Source: Chara braunii
Taxonomy: Eukaryota > Streptophyta > Charophyceae > Charales > Characeae
NCBI GenBank assembly: GCA_003427395.1
Contig: BFEA01000245.1
Span: 1,925,781 to 1,961,732 of the forward strand
Length of the DNA: 35,952 nt
Direction: 5' to 3'
The notes below the pieces were generated by a model that did not search any database, had not been told where the DNA came from, and saw nothing but the letters and a program-made list of their open reading frames with translations. Shown here piece after piece: positions 1 to 11,028 of the stretch (its first letter is position 1; each line of letters starts with the position of its first letter). The position numbers and the translations under genes were made by a program.

Positions 1-559
1 TCTTCCGGTTTGACCCCATCTCCATCAATCACATGTCCCAGGTATAGAACCTGACGCTTAGCCCATTCACACTTCTTTGGGTTTAACTTGAGTTTGGCTT
101 CTCTCAATTTATTTATAACAAGTCGAAGGTGCTCAGCATGCTCCTTTTCATCTTTGCTGAAAATCAAAATATCGTCTAAATAAATCACAACAAATTTATC
201 GAGCCATTCACGAAAGAGTTCGTTCATTGTTCTTTGGAAAGTGGCAGGGGCATTTGTGAGACCAAAAGGCAGAACTACGAATTCGTAATGCCCATACCTC
301 GTCCTGAAGGCAGTCTTATGTTGGTCTTCCGACTCAACCTCAATCTGATGGTAGCCGGATTTTAGATCAATCTGTGAAAACACTTTGCTTCCCTGCACGC
401 GATCCAGCAAATCGTCTATTCGCGGTAATGGTTCAGCATTCTTTATGGTGATGTCATTTAATCTCCTATAATCTATACACATGCGAACGCTGCCATCCTT
501 TTTAGGCACAAAGAGCACAGGCGCACCATAGGGTGAGGAGCTAGGTCTTATCCAACCAT
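1..559 (-). CDS. Ty3/gypsy reverse transcriptase (partial, runs off window)
   Basis: Reverse transcriptase of a Ty3/gypsy LTR retrotransposon, copying element RNA into cDNA in cytoplasmic particles. The minus-strand frame is open from about 559 to the window edge. Visible RT blocks in order are the entry motif [18 protein letters not shown], the palm [10 protein letters not shown] and [18 protein letters not shown] (first catalytic Asp), [11 protein letters not shown], and the catalytic [11 protein letters not shown] (codons at about 171-182). It continues the 548-1375 ORF but in a different frame. The frames join in a run of As near 558-562, so one base appears lost in this copy. RNase H and integrase would lie outside the window. 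The fold and lineage are certain; an active product is unlikely. Confidence 0.93.
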
Positions 560-1375
560 TTTCAACAACTTATCGAGTTGGGTTCGCAGTTCATCCAATT
601 CCTGGGGCGACATACGATAGATAGGCCCCTTCGGGGGCGCGCTCCCTGGAATGATATCAATGCGGTGGCGGATTGGTTTTTCCACCACACCGCTTGGGGC
701 TTCAGCCACATCTGCGAACTCTTTCAGGATCCTCTCAATCTCTTGGGACCTGACTTCTTCCTTTGTTTCTCCTTCCTTTACTGGGCGCACATATGCAACA
801 AAGACTTGGTCATACAAGTTATGTTTCTTAACATGGCGAGCGAACGCTGGGGCACTCATACAATAGTGAGCTAGGCTGCTTTCTTTTCCTGATTCATGGT
901 AGAGGCGAACTTTTTTCTTACCTCCTTGCGGACTTGGGAGCCAACATTCATGTTCCCTTAACTTTAGATCCGCATGTGCAGCCTCACCCCAATCCATTTC
1001 TAGCAACACATCAAAGGGCAAGTTATCCTCCACCAAGAAGGTCAGAGAGTGGAGAACGCGTTCCACCTTCCCCTCTGCCTCTAGCCGAAAGTATACATGT
1101 ACTCCCTCGATGTATCGATCCATGACAGTTTCACTACTATTCGCCAGCTTACTTACAATGGGCTCATCTAACTTCTTAACTTTAAGCCCAAGACGCAGTT
1201 TCTGCAAACCTCTTTTACTAATATAACTGCGTGTAGACCCGCTGTCTATCATACCTCCTACTCTAACTCGATTTATTTCTAGATCCGCAATTATTAGTTG
1301 TCCTTTCTTTTTACGCATTTCAGTCGGCTTGGCGACGAGCGGCCAACTCATCACCCACGCCAGCGAGGGATCCAT
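548..1375 (-). CDS. Ty3/gypsy aspartic protease and start of RT (frameshifted)
   Basis: The protein begins with a retroviral-type aspartic protease. [13 protein letters not shown] (residues about 41-53) holds the DSG catalytic triad, in the DSGST form common in plant gypsy elements. The conserved flap region follows, then the PR-RT linker with [10 protein letters not shown] and the start of RT ([20 protein letters not shown]). The frame then hits a stop where RT should continue as [12 protein letters not shown] in the neighbouring frame, which marks a 1-base deletion. The protease would mature Gag and Pol. Upstream, the gag zinc knuckle lies in this same frame but is separated by stops, with part of the linker in another frame (1320-1517). 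The ORF start is not a natural initiation site because gag-pol would be made as a fusion. Confidence 0.85.
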   Translation of the reverse strand: MDPSLAWVMSWPLVAKPTEMRKKKGQLIIADLEINRVRVGGMIDSGSTRSYISKRGLQKLRLGLKVKKLDEPIVSKLANSSETVMDRYIEGVHVYFRLEAEGKVERVLHSLTFLVEDNLPFDVLLEMDWGEAAHADLKLREHECWLPSPQGGKKKVRLYHESGKESSLAHYCMSAPAFARHVKKHNLYDQVFVAYVRPVKEGETKEEVRSQEIERILKEFADVAEAPSGVVEKPIRHRIDIIPGSAPPKGPIYRMSPQELDELRTQLDKLLKMVG

Positions 1376-1555
1376 CTAGAGAGATGCATGCGTTTGCCAC
1401 CTCTGGACAGTGCACTAGATGGGGACTTCCTTCCTCTTCAGTTTCTGCCATTGGGGCCTTCGAATGGAAGGATTCTGATTTTTCAACATTCGAAGCCCCG
1501 GTAGAGGCAACTGACACCTCTACTAGCTGTTCCCTTTTGCCCCCCTATAGTCAAG

Positions 1556-1597
1556 ACAATAGGGGACAATGTGGTCGGGGTCCCCACATTTGAGGCA
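1556..1597 (-). other. Gag nucleocapsid zinc knuckle (CCHC)
   Basis: Translation on the minus strand gives CLKCGDPDHIVPYC, an exact CX2CX4HX4C zinc knuckle as in retrotransposon nucleocapsid proteins that bind element RNA. It lies between the RGG-rich Gag tail (frame shifted by one) and the protease, where gypsy elements place it. Stop codons follow about 10 residues later, so the polyprotein is broken here. Confidence 0.85.
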
Positions 1598-1635
1598 TTG
1601 GTCGGCTTTCTTTCTTTCAGCCCATACCTTTTCTG

Positions 1636-2493
1636 TTATTCCCAACTCTTTCCAAGGCTCCCCTTCGGGTAGGCCTGGATGGGTGGGTATGGCTTATCCC
1701 ACTTGTTGTACCATGAGCCTCTTCCTCTACCCCAGATGGAGTAAGAACCACGGCCACCGTATGAGGGACCATTTCCCCTTCCTCCCACGTAGTGGCTTCC
1801 TTCACCACCACCCCTCTGGGTGCCGAATCCTCGTCCACCACGGCCGCGGCCTCTTCCTCGGCCTCGCCCTCTTCCTTGACGCCCTCCCCCGCGGGCTGCA
1901 ACAGCCGCGTAACTCCCCTCCTGAGCTACCGGTCTGTTGGGTTCATCGAGACCATAGTCAACCTGATCCCAGGAGATGGTCTCGGCGCCTACTTCTTCAA
2001 AGGTTAGAAGGAGACTGTCTTTCCCAGGTATAGACCCTGAGATGGTGCGGTTTTGCCATCTTTTACCTGCTTGCAGATCCTTCCAGTAATGGCAATAATT
2101 TGCTTCAGCGAGGAAGCCGGCATGATCTATGGCGATCTTGCCGAACTTCTCATATGTCATCCCCTCTTCCTTGGTACGGGGATAGAGTTGTGTTCTTAGA
2201 GGATCCGGGAGTGCTCATGCAAAACTGTTCAGAATTTGAGCTGGCGTCAACCCGTGATCAGGGCATTGCAATAGTTCATCCATAGTTGCCTTTAGTGCAG
2301 AGGTACTCTTCCATTTCCTGTAAGGAAGGCTGAGGATCAACATTTTTGTACGTCTTGCCAAGTTTTTGTCCTCAAATCTTTCTCTTATTAACTTAAGGAA
2401 ATCCTCGATTCGCGTTTGCTGCGAATATTCTACCATAGAGTTGCATCCTTCTGCAGCGAGATGGCGAAGCTCATGGCGTCGCCTCCCATGCAC
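1636..2493 (-). pseudogene. Gag C-terminal half of the gypsy element, RGG-rich, with in-frame stop
   Basis: Two open segments (2215-2493 and 1636-2160) are in the same frame, separated by an in-frame TGA at 2215-2217 and a short readable stretch (ALPDPLRTQLYP). The first segment reads as the C-terminal capsid part of gypsy Gag (RIEDFLKLIRERFEDKNLARRTKML...). The second has the EKFGKIAIDHAGFLAEAN region, followed by a Gly-Arg-rich tail (RGRGRGRGRGRGG, residues about 96-108) expected to bind RNA. The stop is probably CGA to TGA. A frame change near 2440 separates this from the more N-terminal capsid segment, and another near 1640 separates it from the zinc knuckle. Confidence 0.8.
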
Positions 2494-3062
2494 GAGGTTG
2501 CCATCAATACCCTGTCCCAGTATGAAATTCGCTGTCCATACACATAAGTTTCAATTGCCTCCGCCCAGTGCAACACACTCTCTTCTTTCTTTCCATTGTA
2601 GGTCCATGGCAGTTTAAGCTTAATCTTGTTAGTCTGTCCGGGTTCCTGGGAAGGTTGACCCTTTGAATCCTCAATCTTTTTTTTTCCTTTCTTGTCATCA
2701 TCGCCGTCGCCATCTCCATCTCCTCCGTCGCCTCCAGCTCCCTTTACAATATTCTCTACGACCTCCGGGGTGAAGACTTTATTAATATGTTCGTCCAAAG
2801 CCTGGATGTAAGTTTGCACATGTTGGTCAACGTCCTTTGCTGACTTTTCTACGAAGTTATTCCAGACATTCTCAAATTCAACCCGATGTGTTTCTACACG
2901 TTGCAAGGTCTGCCGCATTAAGTCCATGTTTTGCCTCGTGTTGAGGACGGCCTCCCTGAGGAGTGCAAGCTGTGCTTCAGTTGCAGAGGGGTTTTCCTTT
3001 TGCGCTTCTAGAGCTTTCTGCAATTTATCCCCTTCTGCCTGCAATCTTTTCTTTTCTTCCAC
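2430..3062 (-). pseudogene. Gag capsid N-terminal segment of the gypsy element
   Basis: This 210-residue segment starts with a charged helical region (MEEKKRLQAEGDKLQKAL, more heptads to about residue 70). A Gly-Asp-rich spacer at about residues 108-122 follows, then the capsid start IKLKLPWTYNGKKEESVLHWAEAIETYV, a recognisable Gag layout (retrotrans_gag-like 'W..A...Y'). The last residues read GGDAMSFAISLQKD, after which the frame is lost and capsid continues in the 2215-2493 frame. It would assemble the particle shell. The helical N-terminal part is longer than usual for plant gypsy Gag. Confidence 0.75.
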
Positions 3063-3121
3063 CTCTTACCGGCTAGCGGCCAACAGCCTGCGATTTAGCT
3101 CAGCCCGTTTCTCCTCCAACA

Positions 3122-3646
3122 TCAAGTTTCATTCAACGGTGTCTTTAATAGTGGCCAACTTAACATGAACCTATCCCGTTCTTCATCAGATTTTTTTAAC
3201 GGCTCGCTGGAGTAGTAGTACTGGCTACCCCAGTTCAACGGTTCAATGGGAAGGCGGGTCGTGGTACTGCTTTCCGATATGTCTTGGCGACGACGTCTTT
3301 CCAACACTTCTCCTTCTTCTTGTTGTTGTTCTTCTTCTTCTTCTATACTTCTCAATTCTTCTTCTAACTCCCTGTCCATTTTCTCTTTCATTTTTTTTCT
3401 TGCTTCTTCTTGTTTCTGTTTTTTCTTTGCTTCCTTTTCTTTTTTCTTTTCTGCTAGCCTGCGGTCAATTTCGGCTTGCTCCGCAGGTGTGGGGCCAGAC
3501 TTCACTGTCCCTGACCGCATCAGCGTGCGGGACGTGCACACGCGTCCGAACCCCAGTGGGAACATCAGCCTGAACAGGGGCCCCAATAATACAGAAAGGG
3601 CCAACTGGCCCTGGATGGGATAGTCATCCATGATGACTGCCGGCAC
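3122..3646 (-). pseudogene. N-terminal coiled-coil extension of gypsy Gag
   Basis: This 174-residue segment has a likely start at 3646 or an internal Met (MDDYPIQGQLALSV). Residues about 62-118 are an almost uninterrupted Lys/Glu helix (AEKKKEKEAKKKQKQEEARK... to EEEEEQQQEEGEVLERRRR), strongly predicted to be a coiled coil. The tail EPLNWGSQYYYSSEPLKKSDEERDRFM precedes another coiled coil that resumes in a neighbouring frame at 3062. It lies on the same strand upstream of capsid, so it is read as the Gag N-terminus. It could instead be a separate small ORF of the element. Confidence 0.6.
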
Positions 3647-4595
3647 AGGAGATCCTCCGCCGGGTCACCAAGGTACTATCCCACTTACAGACTTGGTCTT
3701 GACTTGCGGTAATGGAGTACTTATACCTTCCCTTTCCCCTTTTTTTTTTGTTTAACGGTCGAAGGTGCTGCGTACAATCAACAATAGATCAAACTACAAT
3801 GAACTTGAATATGTCTATTTATTTATTTTTTTGATGTGCTGTCTGGCCTCCTGGATCGAACGTTTGGTAATGTGTTCCTGTTGTCTTACTTTCTCTTTTT
3901 TTTTTTTGTACTAACTTGGCTGGTTGCTTGGTGCAGATATGGAGTACAGCGCAGATTCAGATGGTTCACTTATCCAACCAGGCAGAGATACTTCGTATAC
4001 CCTGTTCTTTCTTTCGGGCTTAACAGGCCCGGGAGATACTCAATATCATCCTTATACTGCCTGGTACATGCTATCTGATGTGGCACATTGCCACTCCCCA
4101 CATCGATCCTTGGTTCTTGATGACGATACCCAGCCTGCCTATTANGAGGGATAGGANAGAGACCTACTCCTATTCGCNGAATGCTGGACCACCTNCTTTA
4201 GTGAGACCAGTCCCTGACACATCACCCTTGGGTCATCAGACTCAGACTCTGACGGCTCAGACCTGACAGCTATGACACCCCAGATCCAGACTTCGATTCC
4301 TGACCAGATCAGCAGCAGTCGCCTTCAGAGGGTCAGAGGGAGAGAAGGTAGGGGACACACACATGCATGCAGGTTCAGGGAAAAGGAGGTGCTTCTCTCT
4401 TCTTGAAGATACCGCCGATGATGCTCCACGACGCTCCGCACGCTCCAGGTAAGTAACTTCGTCACTTCTTCTTCGACCTGCTTCCCCACTATCCAACACC
4501 TCTTGTCTTCTCCTCCTCCCTCTTCCCTATTCCTCCATCACCACTTCTTCTCACCGCCCTCGATCAGACCAGCGCTATGAGTGTAGCGAGCATCT
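3647..4595 (-). other. Gypsy leader region between primer site and gag; no gene seen
   Basis: About 950 bases lie between the primer-binding site and the first gag codons. The stretch has T-rich tracts on the plus strand at 3739-3752 and 3894-3909 and several isolated Ns at 4145-4195. Short plus-strand open stretches (for example with DSDGSD) show no recognisable domain. It is interpreted as the untranslated leader of the element, perhaps with captured sequence. Confidence 0.5.
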
Positions 4596-4607
4596 GCTCT
4601 GATACCA
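4596..4607 (-). promoter_or_regulatory. Primer-binding site for initiator Met tRNA
   Basis: The minus strand reads TGGTATCAGAGC, the standard plant LTR-retrotransposon primer-binding site, complementary to the 3' end of initiator methionine tRNA. It lies 4 bases inside the LTR edge (LTR ends CA on the minus strand at 4612-4613) and upstream of gag on the same strand, which fixes the element orientation. Confidence 0.85.
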
Positions 4608-4611
4608 AATT

Positions 4612-5400
4612 TGCATGGGTCCTGGGGACCATCTCACGCAGATGTGTACATGTCATGCATCATCTTCACACGCAGTGATCAATAGTCTCAACCATAGACA
4701 AAGGCAGAGAAGAAGAGGACAGAGTTTCACAGCTTATATTATCAGAAATATGATTACAAAGTGTTTCAAAGTTCCCCTGAGTCCAGCGCTCATCAGCGCA
4801 ACACAAATCTCTGTTCAACTCATCAATATGATTTCCAAGGCATCAGCGCTACCCCTGCAGATTGTCTCCCAGTCATCAATATGGTCACAACTCGCGCCAC
4901 CTCTGCAGTTCACAACCAACTCAGGTAAGTGTCTCCCATAGCCAAACCTTGAATGAACACTCTATATCTCAGTCCCTTCCTCTTACGATGCATACACATT
5001 CTCTACTCATGAGGATCTACTCTGAATACTACTCATAGCTACACATTAACCCTCTACTACTAATGCTAACTCGCTGGGCAGCTATGGCTGCGTCATGTCC
5101 AGCGTACAGTCTTCTTCCTCCCTTCAGCGCATCTTCCTCCCTTCAGCGCATCTTCATCCTCCAGCGCTGCTCCTCCTGACTCAACGCACAAGTGCACCAG
5201 CACTTCCACGCAATGATAGCCAGTGGAGATCTGGCGAGGAATGAGGCAGGCAGCTTTCTTTATAGTGCTGACTANTCCTCGCTGGGTCTGCATTGGCTCA
5301 ATTCGGCCTTCCCTTAGTCCNAGACCCTGCATTGCATGTGTCCCANTAGAGTCCCAATGAAGTTCAACTGCTGCTGAGGCCTCTCNGCCTGTATTTGGAC
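4612..5400 (-). repeat. 5' LTR of the gypsy element (outer edge not determined)
   Basis: The inner edge is placed at 4612-4613, where the plus strand starts TGCATGGGTCC directly after the primer site. The outer edge is not visible because the partner LTR lies outside the window, so 5400 is only a rough limit. No coding sequence is seen. A short direct repeat, CTTCCTCCCTTCAGCGCATC, occurs twice in tandem at about 5113-5151. A TATA-like box sits at 5258-5264. Confidence 0.5.
5258..5264 (-). promoter_or_regulatory. TATA-like box of the gypsy LTR
   Basis: The minus strand reads CTATAAAGAAAGC, a good TATA box about 650 bases upstream of the primer-binding site, as expected for the U3/R boundary of an LTR. 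A weaker ATATAAG match lies at about 4735-4741. Neither has expression support. Confidence 0.35.
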
Positions 5401-6112
5401 TTGAAAGTCTGGATCTGGACTGACCCCTTGACTTAGACCAAAACTGGGACTGTNCCTATTGACTTTACCTTCGGACAGGCACAACTCTCAACGAACANAC
5501 ACATTTACTGCTTGAACAGACACTTTCCTTTGCACGAACAGGTACACTGCCTGCACGTACAGACACACTCTTATCCGAANAGACATGACATACACANCTC
5601 CTGGTGAACANGTAAGTCCTTTGACAATGCCCTTTGCCTTNGTTTTAGATGTGCCTGTTGGTAGAGAACTTAACCTTTGACCTGCTTTCACGTTTCTGAG
5701 CCCTGGCGAGATACCTTTTCACAATGCTTTACTTTTTCAAGGCCCGTGCTGCTTTATTTTTACAAGGCCTGAGGCCTAGATCGGGTAAAGGCCCTTTTAC
5801 AACATTCCCTCCACTTGTAAAGAATATCATCCGTGGTTCCACAGAACCACCACATTTATTATGGGTAAAATGGATATTAAACCTCGTCGACAGGGGAAAC
5901 CAAGCATCCATAATACCATCAAGGAACAATCAGACACCAAGCTTGCTCACTTCCTTCATGTTTTATCCCGTTTCCATCTAGTTGCTGAGGACACCACATG
6001 ATCCACACTAGAATGCACTGTAGTGCTTGAGAAGCTGAGTCTCAAAATTCCGGGCACTGAAACCGCCATTTACATTAAGTAGGCCGTATCCGTACCTGCA
6101 CAAGCATAGAAG
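5400..6112. other. Non-coding stretch with single-N gaps
   Basis: No gene is recognised. It contains isolated Ns, and near 5822 a sequence (ATCATCCGTGGTTCCACAGAAC) that resembles the starts of the duplicated units at 6118 and 6500. A third, older copy of that 3' flank may therefore be present. Confidence 0.4.
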
Positions 6113-6488
6113 AGAAGAATCATCCATGGTCTCACAGCCACCGCATTCCAGGTACACCTACCCCTCAGACGCAGTTCAATGTTACATACATACATACTGG
6201 TACCTCATGCTAAAGCACATCCTCTTTCTATACTTCGGGATTCTTCAAGGTGCCATGGGTCGATGCCTGGAACATTCTGTAGTCTTTGAGCTTACGATCA
6301 CCAGCTCTAAACCGGGTTTCATTAAAAATCATTTACGGTTGCCTGAGCACCGTATTACCCAGCCATCCCCAGCCCTAAACGCAGCAAGGAGTCATGCATC
6401 CCAGGTCAATGATGGAAGGCACCGTATTATCCATCCATTTCGAGGTGTTTGTCTCCAGTCTTGTGCGGACTTCCTTCTTGACCCCTGA
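6113..6488 (-). pseudogene. Degraded tandem copy of the FkbM-gene 3' end
   Basis: This segment aligns by eye with 6489-6870. Shared blocks are AATCATCCAYGGTC near the start, CATGCCTGGAACATTC (here with small changes), the CACCAGCYCTAAA block, and CCGTATTATYCATCCATTTC. In the intact copy these encode the C-terminal part of the methyltransferase exon. Here the frame is destroyed by substitutions and indels. It is a partial tandem duplicate with unit length about 380 bases, lying directly downstream of the gene on the minus strand. Confidence 0.65.
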
Positions 6489-6595
6489 CAGAAGAGGGGA
6501 ATCATCCACGGTCCCACCACCACCACATTCCAGGTACACTGACCGACCTCGCACATGCAGGTCAATGTCACATACGTACGTGTTTGTACACCATG

Positions 6596-7142
6596 CTAAA
6601 GGATGTTGTTTTCCCTCATTTTGGGATCACTTAAGGCAGCGTTGGTCCATGCCTGGAACATTCCATAGTCCTTGAGGAGCTTAAACTTGCCATCACCAGC
6701 CCTAAATATCCCATCTACAGCTGCCTGAGCTCCTGCTCGCATGGAGTTGTGCACTTCAACCATGAAAAGCGCCGTATTATTCATCCATTTCAAGGAGTTT
6801 GTCTCTGACCTTGTGAACAATTCCTTCTCCGACCCTTCTATGTCAATCTTTGTGAAGTCGAACTTTTTCAAGTTAAACAGCTTTAACAGCAACTCTATGG
6901 TCAGTCCCGTCATAATGAACTCCTCCTCCACCTCACCCCACTTTTCTACCTCCTCCACTTGGAAGCCCCACTCTCTGTGCCATTTATGTCCTGTGGTACA
7001 ATTGACTAGCTTCAGCTGTCTGATGCTCTTCCAAAGTGCTGCCCGTAATGGAATCACATTATGCAAGCCTTTCACATTCAGCAACAAAGTTTCGTAGTTC
7101 TTCATGCTTGGCTCCAAGGAAATGATCTTGGCATCCGGGAAC
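6596..7142 (-). CDS. FkbM-type SAM-dependent methyltransferase, last exon
   Basis: The reading matches the FkbM family (Methyltransf_21) of small-molecule or glycan O-methyltransferases. FRFPDAKIISLEPSMKNYE is the acidic SAM-ribose motif. It is followed by NVIPLRAALW, the WGFQV block, then TIELLLKLFNLKKFDFTKIDIEGSEKELF (the family signature), FMVEVHN, and a C-terminal FKLLKDYG. The family's first SAM loop (DAGAN.G) is missing. Immediately upstream of FPDAK the minus strand reads ATATTTAG then GTTCCC, a good 3' splice site, so upstream residues are better taken as intron and the exon starts at 7142. The upstream exon is not found in the next 800 bases. Substrate is unknown. It may be a functional host exon or a retained fragment. 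Confidence 0.75.
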
Positions 7143-8050
7143 CTAAATATAGTTGCATACAATGCACAGCCGCACCACACAATGAGACACTTATTGAATT
7201 GTATTCCTCCTGAAAGGAACTTTCCCATGAGCAACTCTATTCAGCATGCACAAGTACACAAAACCGAGTGCAGATACACACCTCCCATAAGACATTAATT
7301 GAATTGTATTCCTCCTGAAATCACACTGATACAAGAACACACACAACACCAAATTCTCACCTCCATCAAATCAAGACAACAAGAGCTTAGCAGTTTCTGA
7401 CTTCGGTATAACTGCCTATGCTACTGCCTAGCCTCGGCTATCTGACTTATACACCATGCCGACGAAGACTGTTTCACTGCTGCCGACAACCGCATGAAGA
7501 GACTGGCCCCCCTGGAGCTCTGCCTGCCAACCACCACGTAAGTATCCACCAACCTTCTCCCATGGCCTTCCTCACTGTCCCACAGACCACCTTTGTTGGC
7601 GCTGGAGACTGCACAATCGTCTTCCTCCTTTTTTATCATGCGCAGCCTAACTGTAGCAGCCTGCCAATGACCTGCCATTTGAATGTCAACCTACCACCCT
7701 TATATTGCATATACCGTGCAGCCTACGGGCATTTCACTACCTGCAAGAGGATAATAAGATAAAAAATGCCCATACTGAACACTAGGAGAATAATATCATA
7801 GAAGGGCGTGTGCATCACCAGGTGGAAGAATCCTGCCGAGAACATAGCATTTTCCATGACGTCATCAGATGCCTCACTGCACAGGATAGAAAGATGTGTG
7901 AGGACAGGTGGTTGAGGAGTTCAGGATAGAAAGATGTTTGAGGGTTTGCTGCTCTTGAGTAACAATGGGTGGAGAGACTCTTGTGTTCCCAATCACAAAT
8001 CTTTCTGGAGCTATGGGGCTAAGGGGCACAAAGCTCCAGGACACTTGGGG
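7143..8050. other. Presumed intron/intergenic stretch
   Basis: No recognisable coding domain is present. A missing 5' exon of the methyltransferase with its glycine-rich SAM loop was sought on the minus strand and not found. The imperfect direct repeat TTGAATTGTATTCCTCCTGAAA occurs at about 7194 and 7299. Confidence 0.4.
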
Positions 8051-8054
8051 CTCA

Positions 8055-9150
8055 AAAAGACAATTTTATGTTGAAGGTTGCTAGGTTTGTCAAAGAGACA
8101 AACCGCGCAACACAGGCAACTGCAGGCTTAATTAAGCCTCTTCCTATTCCTGAAGGACATGGCCAGTCTCCGGCCATGGACTTCATGGAATCCCTGGTGA
8201 CCAGCAGGAAACGAAACAAGCAGATTTTCATATTCTAAGTTTGCGCGTTTTATAACTCTACCGGCTACTGCATTACTGATACCTGAATTCACTAATCATT
8301 GGATTAAAGAATTTGGATTATCCAAAACTATTTCAAGTACAGATGTATGGTTCACTAGCGAACTGTGGCAGGACCTAGCTAAAAAATTGGGTTCAGAACT
8401 GAAGTTGACCTCAGGAAATTACGCTAAGGCGAACAGCTAAACTGAGCACACGAACAAACAGGTGCAGTAGCTTCTCAGGCATTACTTTACTCCCAAACCA
8501 CTTGATTGCAATGACTGGGGCACCGAACTGCCTTAAATAGCTGGGCTATACACTCAGCAACTGGATGCTCGACTAGCCAACTACATTTGAGATGCAAACC
8601 TGGCTCCATGGGATTTCCTGTCCCCTGATCCGAAACAGCACACTGCCCTTCGAGCTATTTAATACAGTCCTGGGTGTGAATGGATGCTACAGTAGAACAG
8701 CTACAGAACTCTCAAAGGCCATGATTCAATCAGAAAATTAGCATAGACAGGTGTGACATTCCAGTTAGGTGAAAGAGTGTGGGTTAAGTCATCTGAGTTG
8801 ATGCCAGAGCAGCACAACATTTTGGACCATGGACTAAAATAGACATTGTACAGGATGATGCTGATGGCCCATCATATGTAATTGATGTGCCTCCCCATTT
8901 CCGCACTTACCTCTGTTTCACGCATCCAAGCTCTTGCTTTAACCAATCAGGTTCCCTTTCGGCGATCCGTGCTGCCCCCTGTACGATGGTATTGACATTG
9001 ACCGTATTACTGACGACAACATACTACCTGTTCAAAAGGCATCGGGGACAGGAAGACCATCTAAGCATCAGATGCCATACAGAGTGGCATTCAGGGGACA
9101 TCTAGAACCAAGTGACGATCAGTGATTACAAAGACAAACTTGTGAAGTCT
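8055..9150 (+). pseudogene. Decayed Ty3/gypsy integrase and C-terminal pol fragment
   Basis: Plus-strand conceptual translation with many stops and shifts shows the integrase of a gypsy element. The order is TAGLIKPLPIPEGHGQSPAMDF (end of the zinc domain and first catalytic Asp region), FGLSKTISSTDVWFTSELW (second Asp block), a broken counterpart of the HPQTDGQTER block with its Glu, the C-terminal VGERVWVKSSEL-like motif near 8770, a DGPSYVIDVPPHF block near 8860 and YRVAFRGHLEPSDDQ near 9072-9120. The last is the end of pol in chromodomain-type elements. RT and RNase H are absent on its 5' side, so this is a 5'-truncated copy. It is related to the minus-strand copy at 11.0-13.0 kb. Confidence 0.8.
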
Positions 9151-9233
9151 GCACCTCAAGTGGTTTTTCCATATGAGAGGGCTCCACAAGGGAAGCAACG
9201 ACAATAATTAAGGGTTCTCATAGGGCTTGCGAG

Positions 9234-9349
9234 CCTCAGGGGGTGGCATGTCAGACCTCAGGCCTTGGCGTTCCCTAAATGACCACCTCTGCCTCAGGGG
9301 GCAGCATGTAAGACCTCAGGCCTTGGCGTGCCCTAAATGACCGCCTCTG
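9234..9349. repeat. Two 58-bp tandem repeats
   Basis: Units 9234-9291 and 9292-9349 both start CCTCAGGGGG and share ACCTCAGGCCTTGGCGT and CCCTAAATGACC. They differ at about six positions. They lie just downstream of the decayed gypsy pol, possibly in its 3' untranslated region. Confidence 0.8.
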
Positions 9350-11028
9350 AAAACAAAAGAAAAGGCCGCCCTTAGTGCAGGAGCATGAGAACATGGAGGC
9401 TGGCCCCAAGTGAAGGCCGGGCCAAGGTAATAATGCACCTGAGACAGTGCCAGCCCCTGTAACTAACCAGTAGTCCAGCCTCCAGTTAGTTACAGGTGCT
9501 GGGACCCGCTCTCAGACCAGTGGGCAGTATTCACTGCTTACTGGGACCCAATCCACGGCCTCCAAAAGCAACAAAGGAGGGTGGCAGCTGTTCAGAACAC
9601 ATTCACGGATTGGCAGCATGCATCAGCACTGGAGCAGCGCATTGAGCCCAGGTAGTGCCTGGTGTCAGAGGGCCCAGCAGTCTGCCCCTCCGTGGTATGT
9701 CAAATCGGTCACATCCCACTGACTTCAGCTTCAGTTCCTTGGGGCGAACTTACACCACTGAGGCTTTGTCTAGCCCAGTGCACAGCCTCCCGCCGTCGGA
9801 TGGAGTGGACCTGGCTCCAGTTACCTTGTTTTAGGCCGGTGGAGCCATAGTGCAAGGAATATGAGCGAGAGCAATAGACAGAAATCCAAATTGCAAAATC
9901 ATGCTGTGGTCCAGATAGCCATGTACCAAGCAGAGAGCACAATGCACCAAGATACCATCCAAATAACAGCAATACAATGACACAAATGTCAATGCCGACG
10001 CTCTCCTGTCACACCTACATAGTATCCAATGTCACTCTCTTGATTGGTGTGCAGCGCCCAGCCTAGACTACTCAGGCTACCTAGCCTATCTACGTTCATG
10101 CAACAGGATCACATCGAAGTTGAAGACCAACGTATGAGATGTCATCGCCAATGCAGACTGCCAGCATACACCAGGTACGTGTCTCACTCCTCCCCTCACC
10201 ATCCTTGACTTCCCTCTGCATGCACCTTCTACCCTAAGACCACCATCACCATCACGATGCATGTGCCCAGCAGCCCGGCTATGGCCGCCATGCGCCCACT
10301 ACCACCGCAGCACCCCCTCTCACCTCCAGCACCCATGTGCGCCCTGGCCAGCAGCACTAGCACAGCCGCTTGTGCGTCAATGCAGCGTCGCCACATTGCC
10401 TGCACAGGCCAGAATGCTTGGAGCTGGGGTGAGCACTTTCCTTTATGGAAAGTGTGCCCTGCTTCGGCCTCTGCTTAGCCTGCTGGGCTGGGCCCCAGTA
10501 GCTTCGCGTTGGGCCAAAGTGGCTGTGCCCAGGCCCACACAGATAGTTGCCTAGAGGCGCAGCTTTGGGACACGGCCAACCACCCCATGCAGCCTGTGAG
10601 GTGTTTGCTGTGTTCTCATTGGCTTGCGGCCATTGTGTGGCCTCTCAGCTCCGTTCTCATTGGACTGCGGCCGAGGTGTGATGTGTCGGCCTCTGAATGT
10701 GTGTGCCCAGGGCCTAAACCGAATGAGCCCTGGGCTGAACTGTACGACACAGAGGCTGCTTCTGGAAAGAGCCAGGAGGGCTCACATTGTCCTGTAATCA
10801 ACTTGTGTGCTGCAACTGTCTGATACCCCACACGCAAAAAATGGCAAAAGTAGGCATTACACGAATATGCAGGCTCACCTTCACTTAGGGCGGGCATAAG
10901 GCTTGCTGGGGGCCTAGCCCAGAACGTGTGTATGCCCGAGAAGGTCCTTGCGGGGACTCAATCCTCGCATCCCATCCCCCTTAACTTCGAAAGTGCGCTG
11001 AGATGGTTCTACGCAGGTGCTTTCCCCT
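9350..11028. other. Gene-free stretch between two gypsy fragments
   Basis: Short open stretches exist on both strands but none resembles a known domain or extends far. Internal repetition is seen at about 10612-10690, where GTTCTCATTGG followed by a CTGCGGCC-like block occurs twice. GC content and base usage differ from the flanking AT-richer elements. It may hold the 3' untranslated/LTR remnants of the flanking gypsy copies. Confidence 0.4.

Noticed and set aside
578-1504. Plus-strand open stretches over the gypsy protease/gag region
   Set aside because: They are opposite-strand shadows of minus-strand gag-pol with clear domain matches.
9350-11000. Several 60-100 codon open stretches
   Set aside because: No domain, no consistent frame or start, and GC-rich base composition alone explains them.
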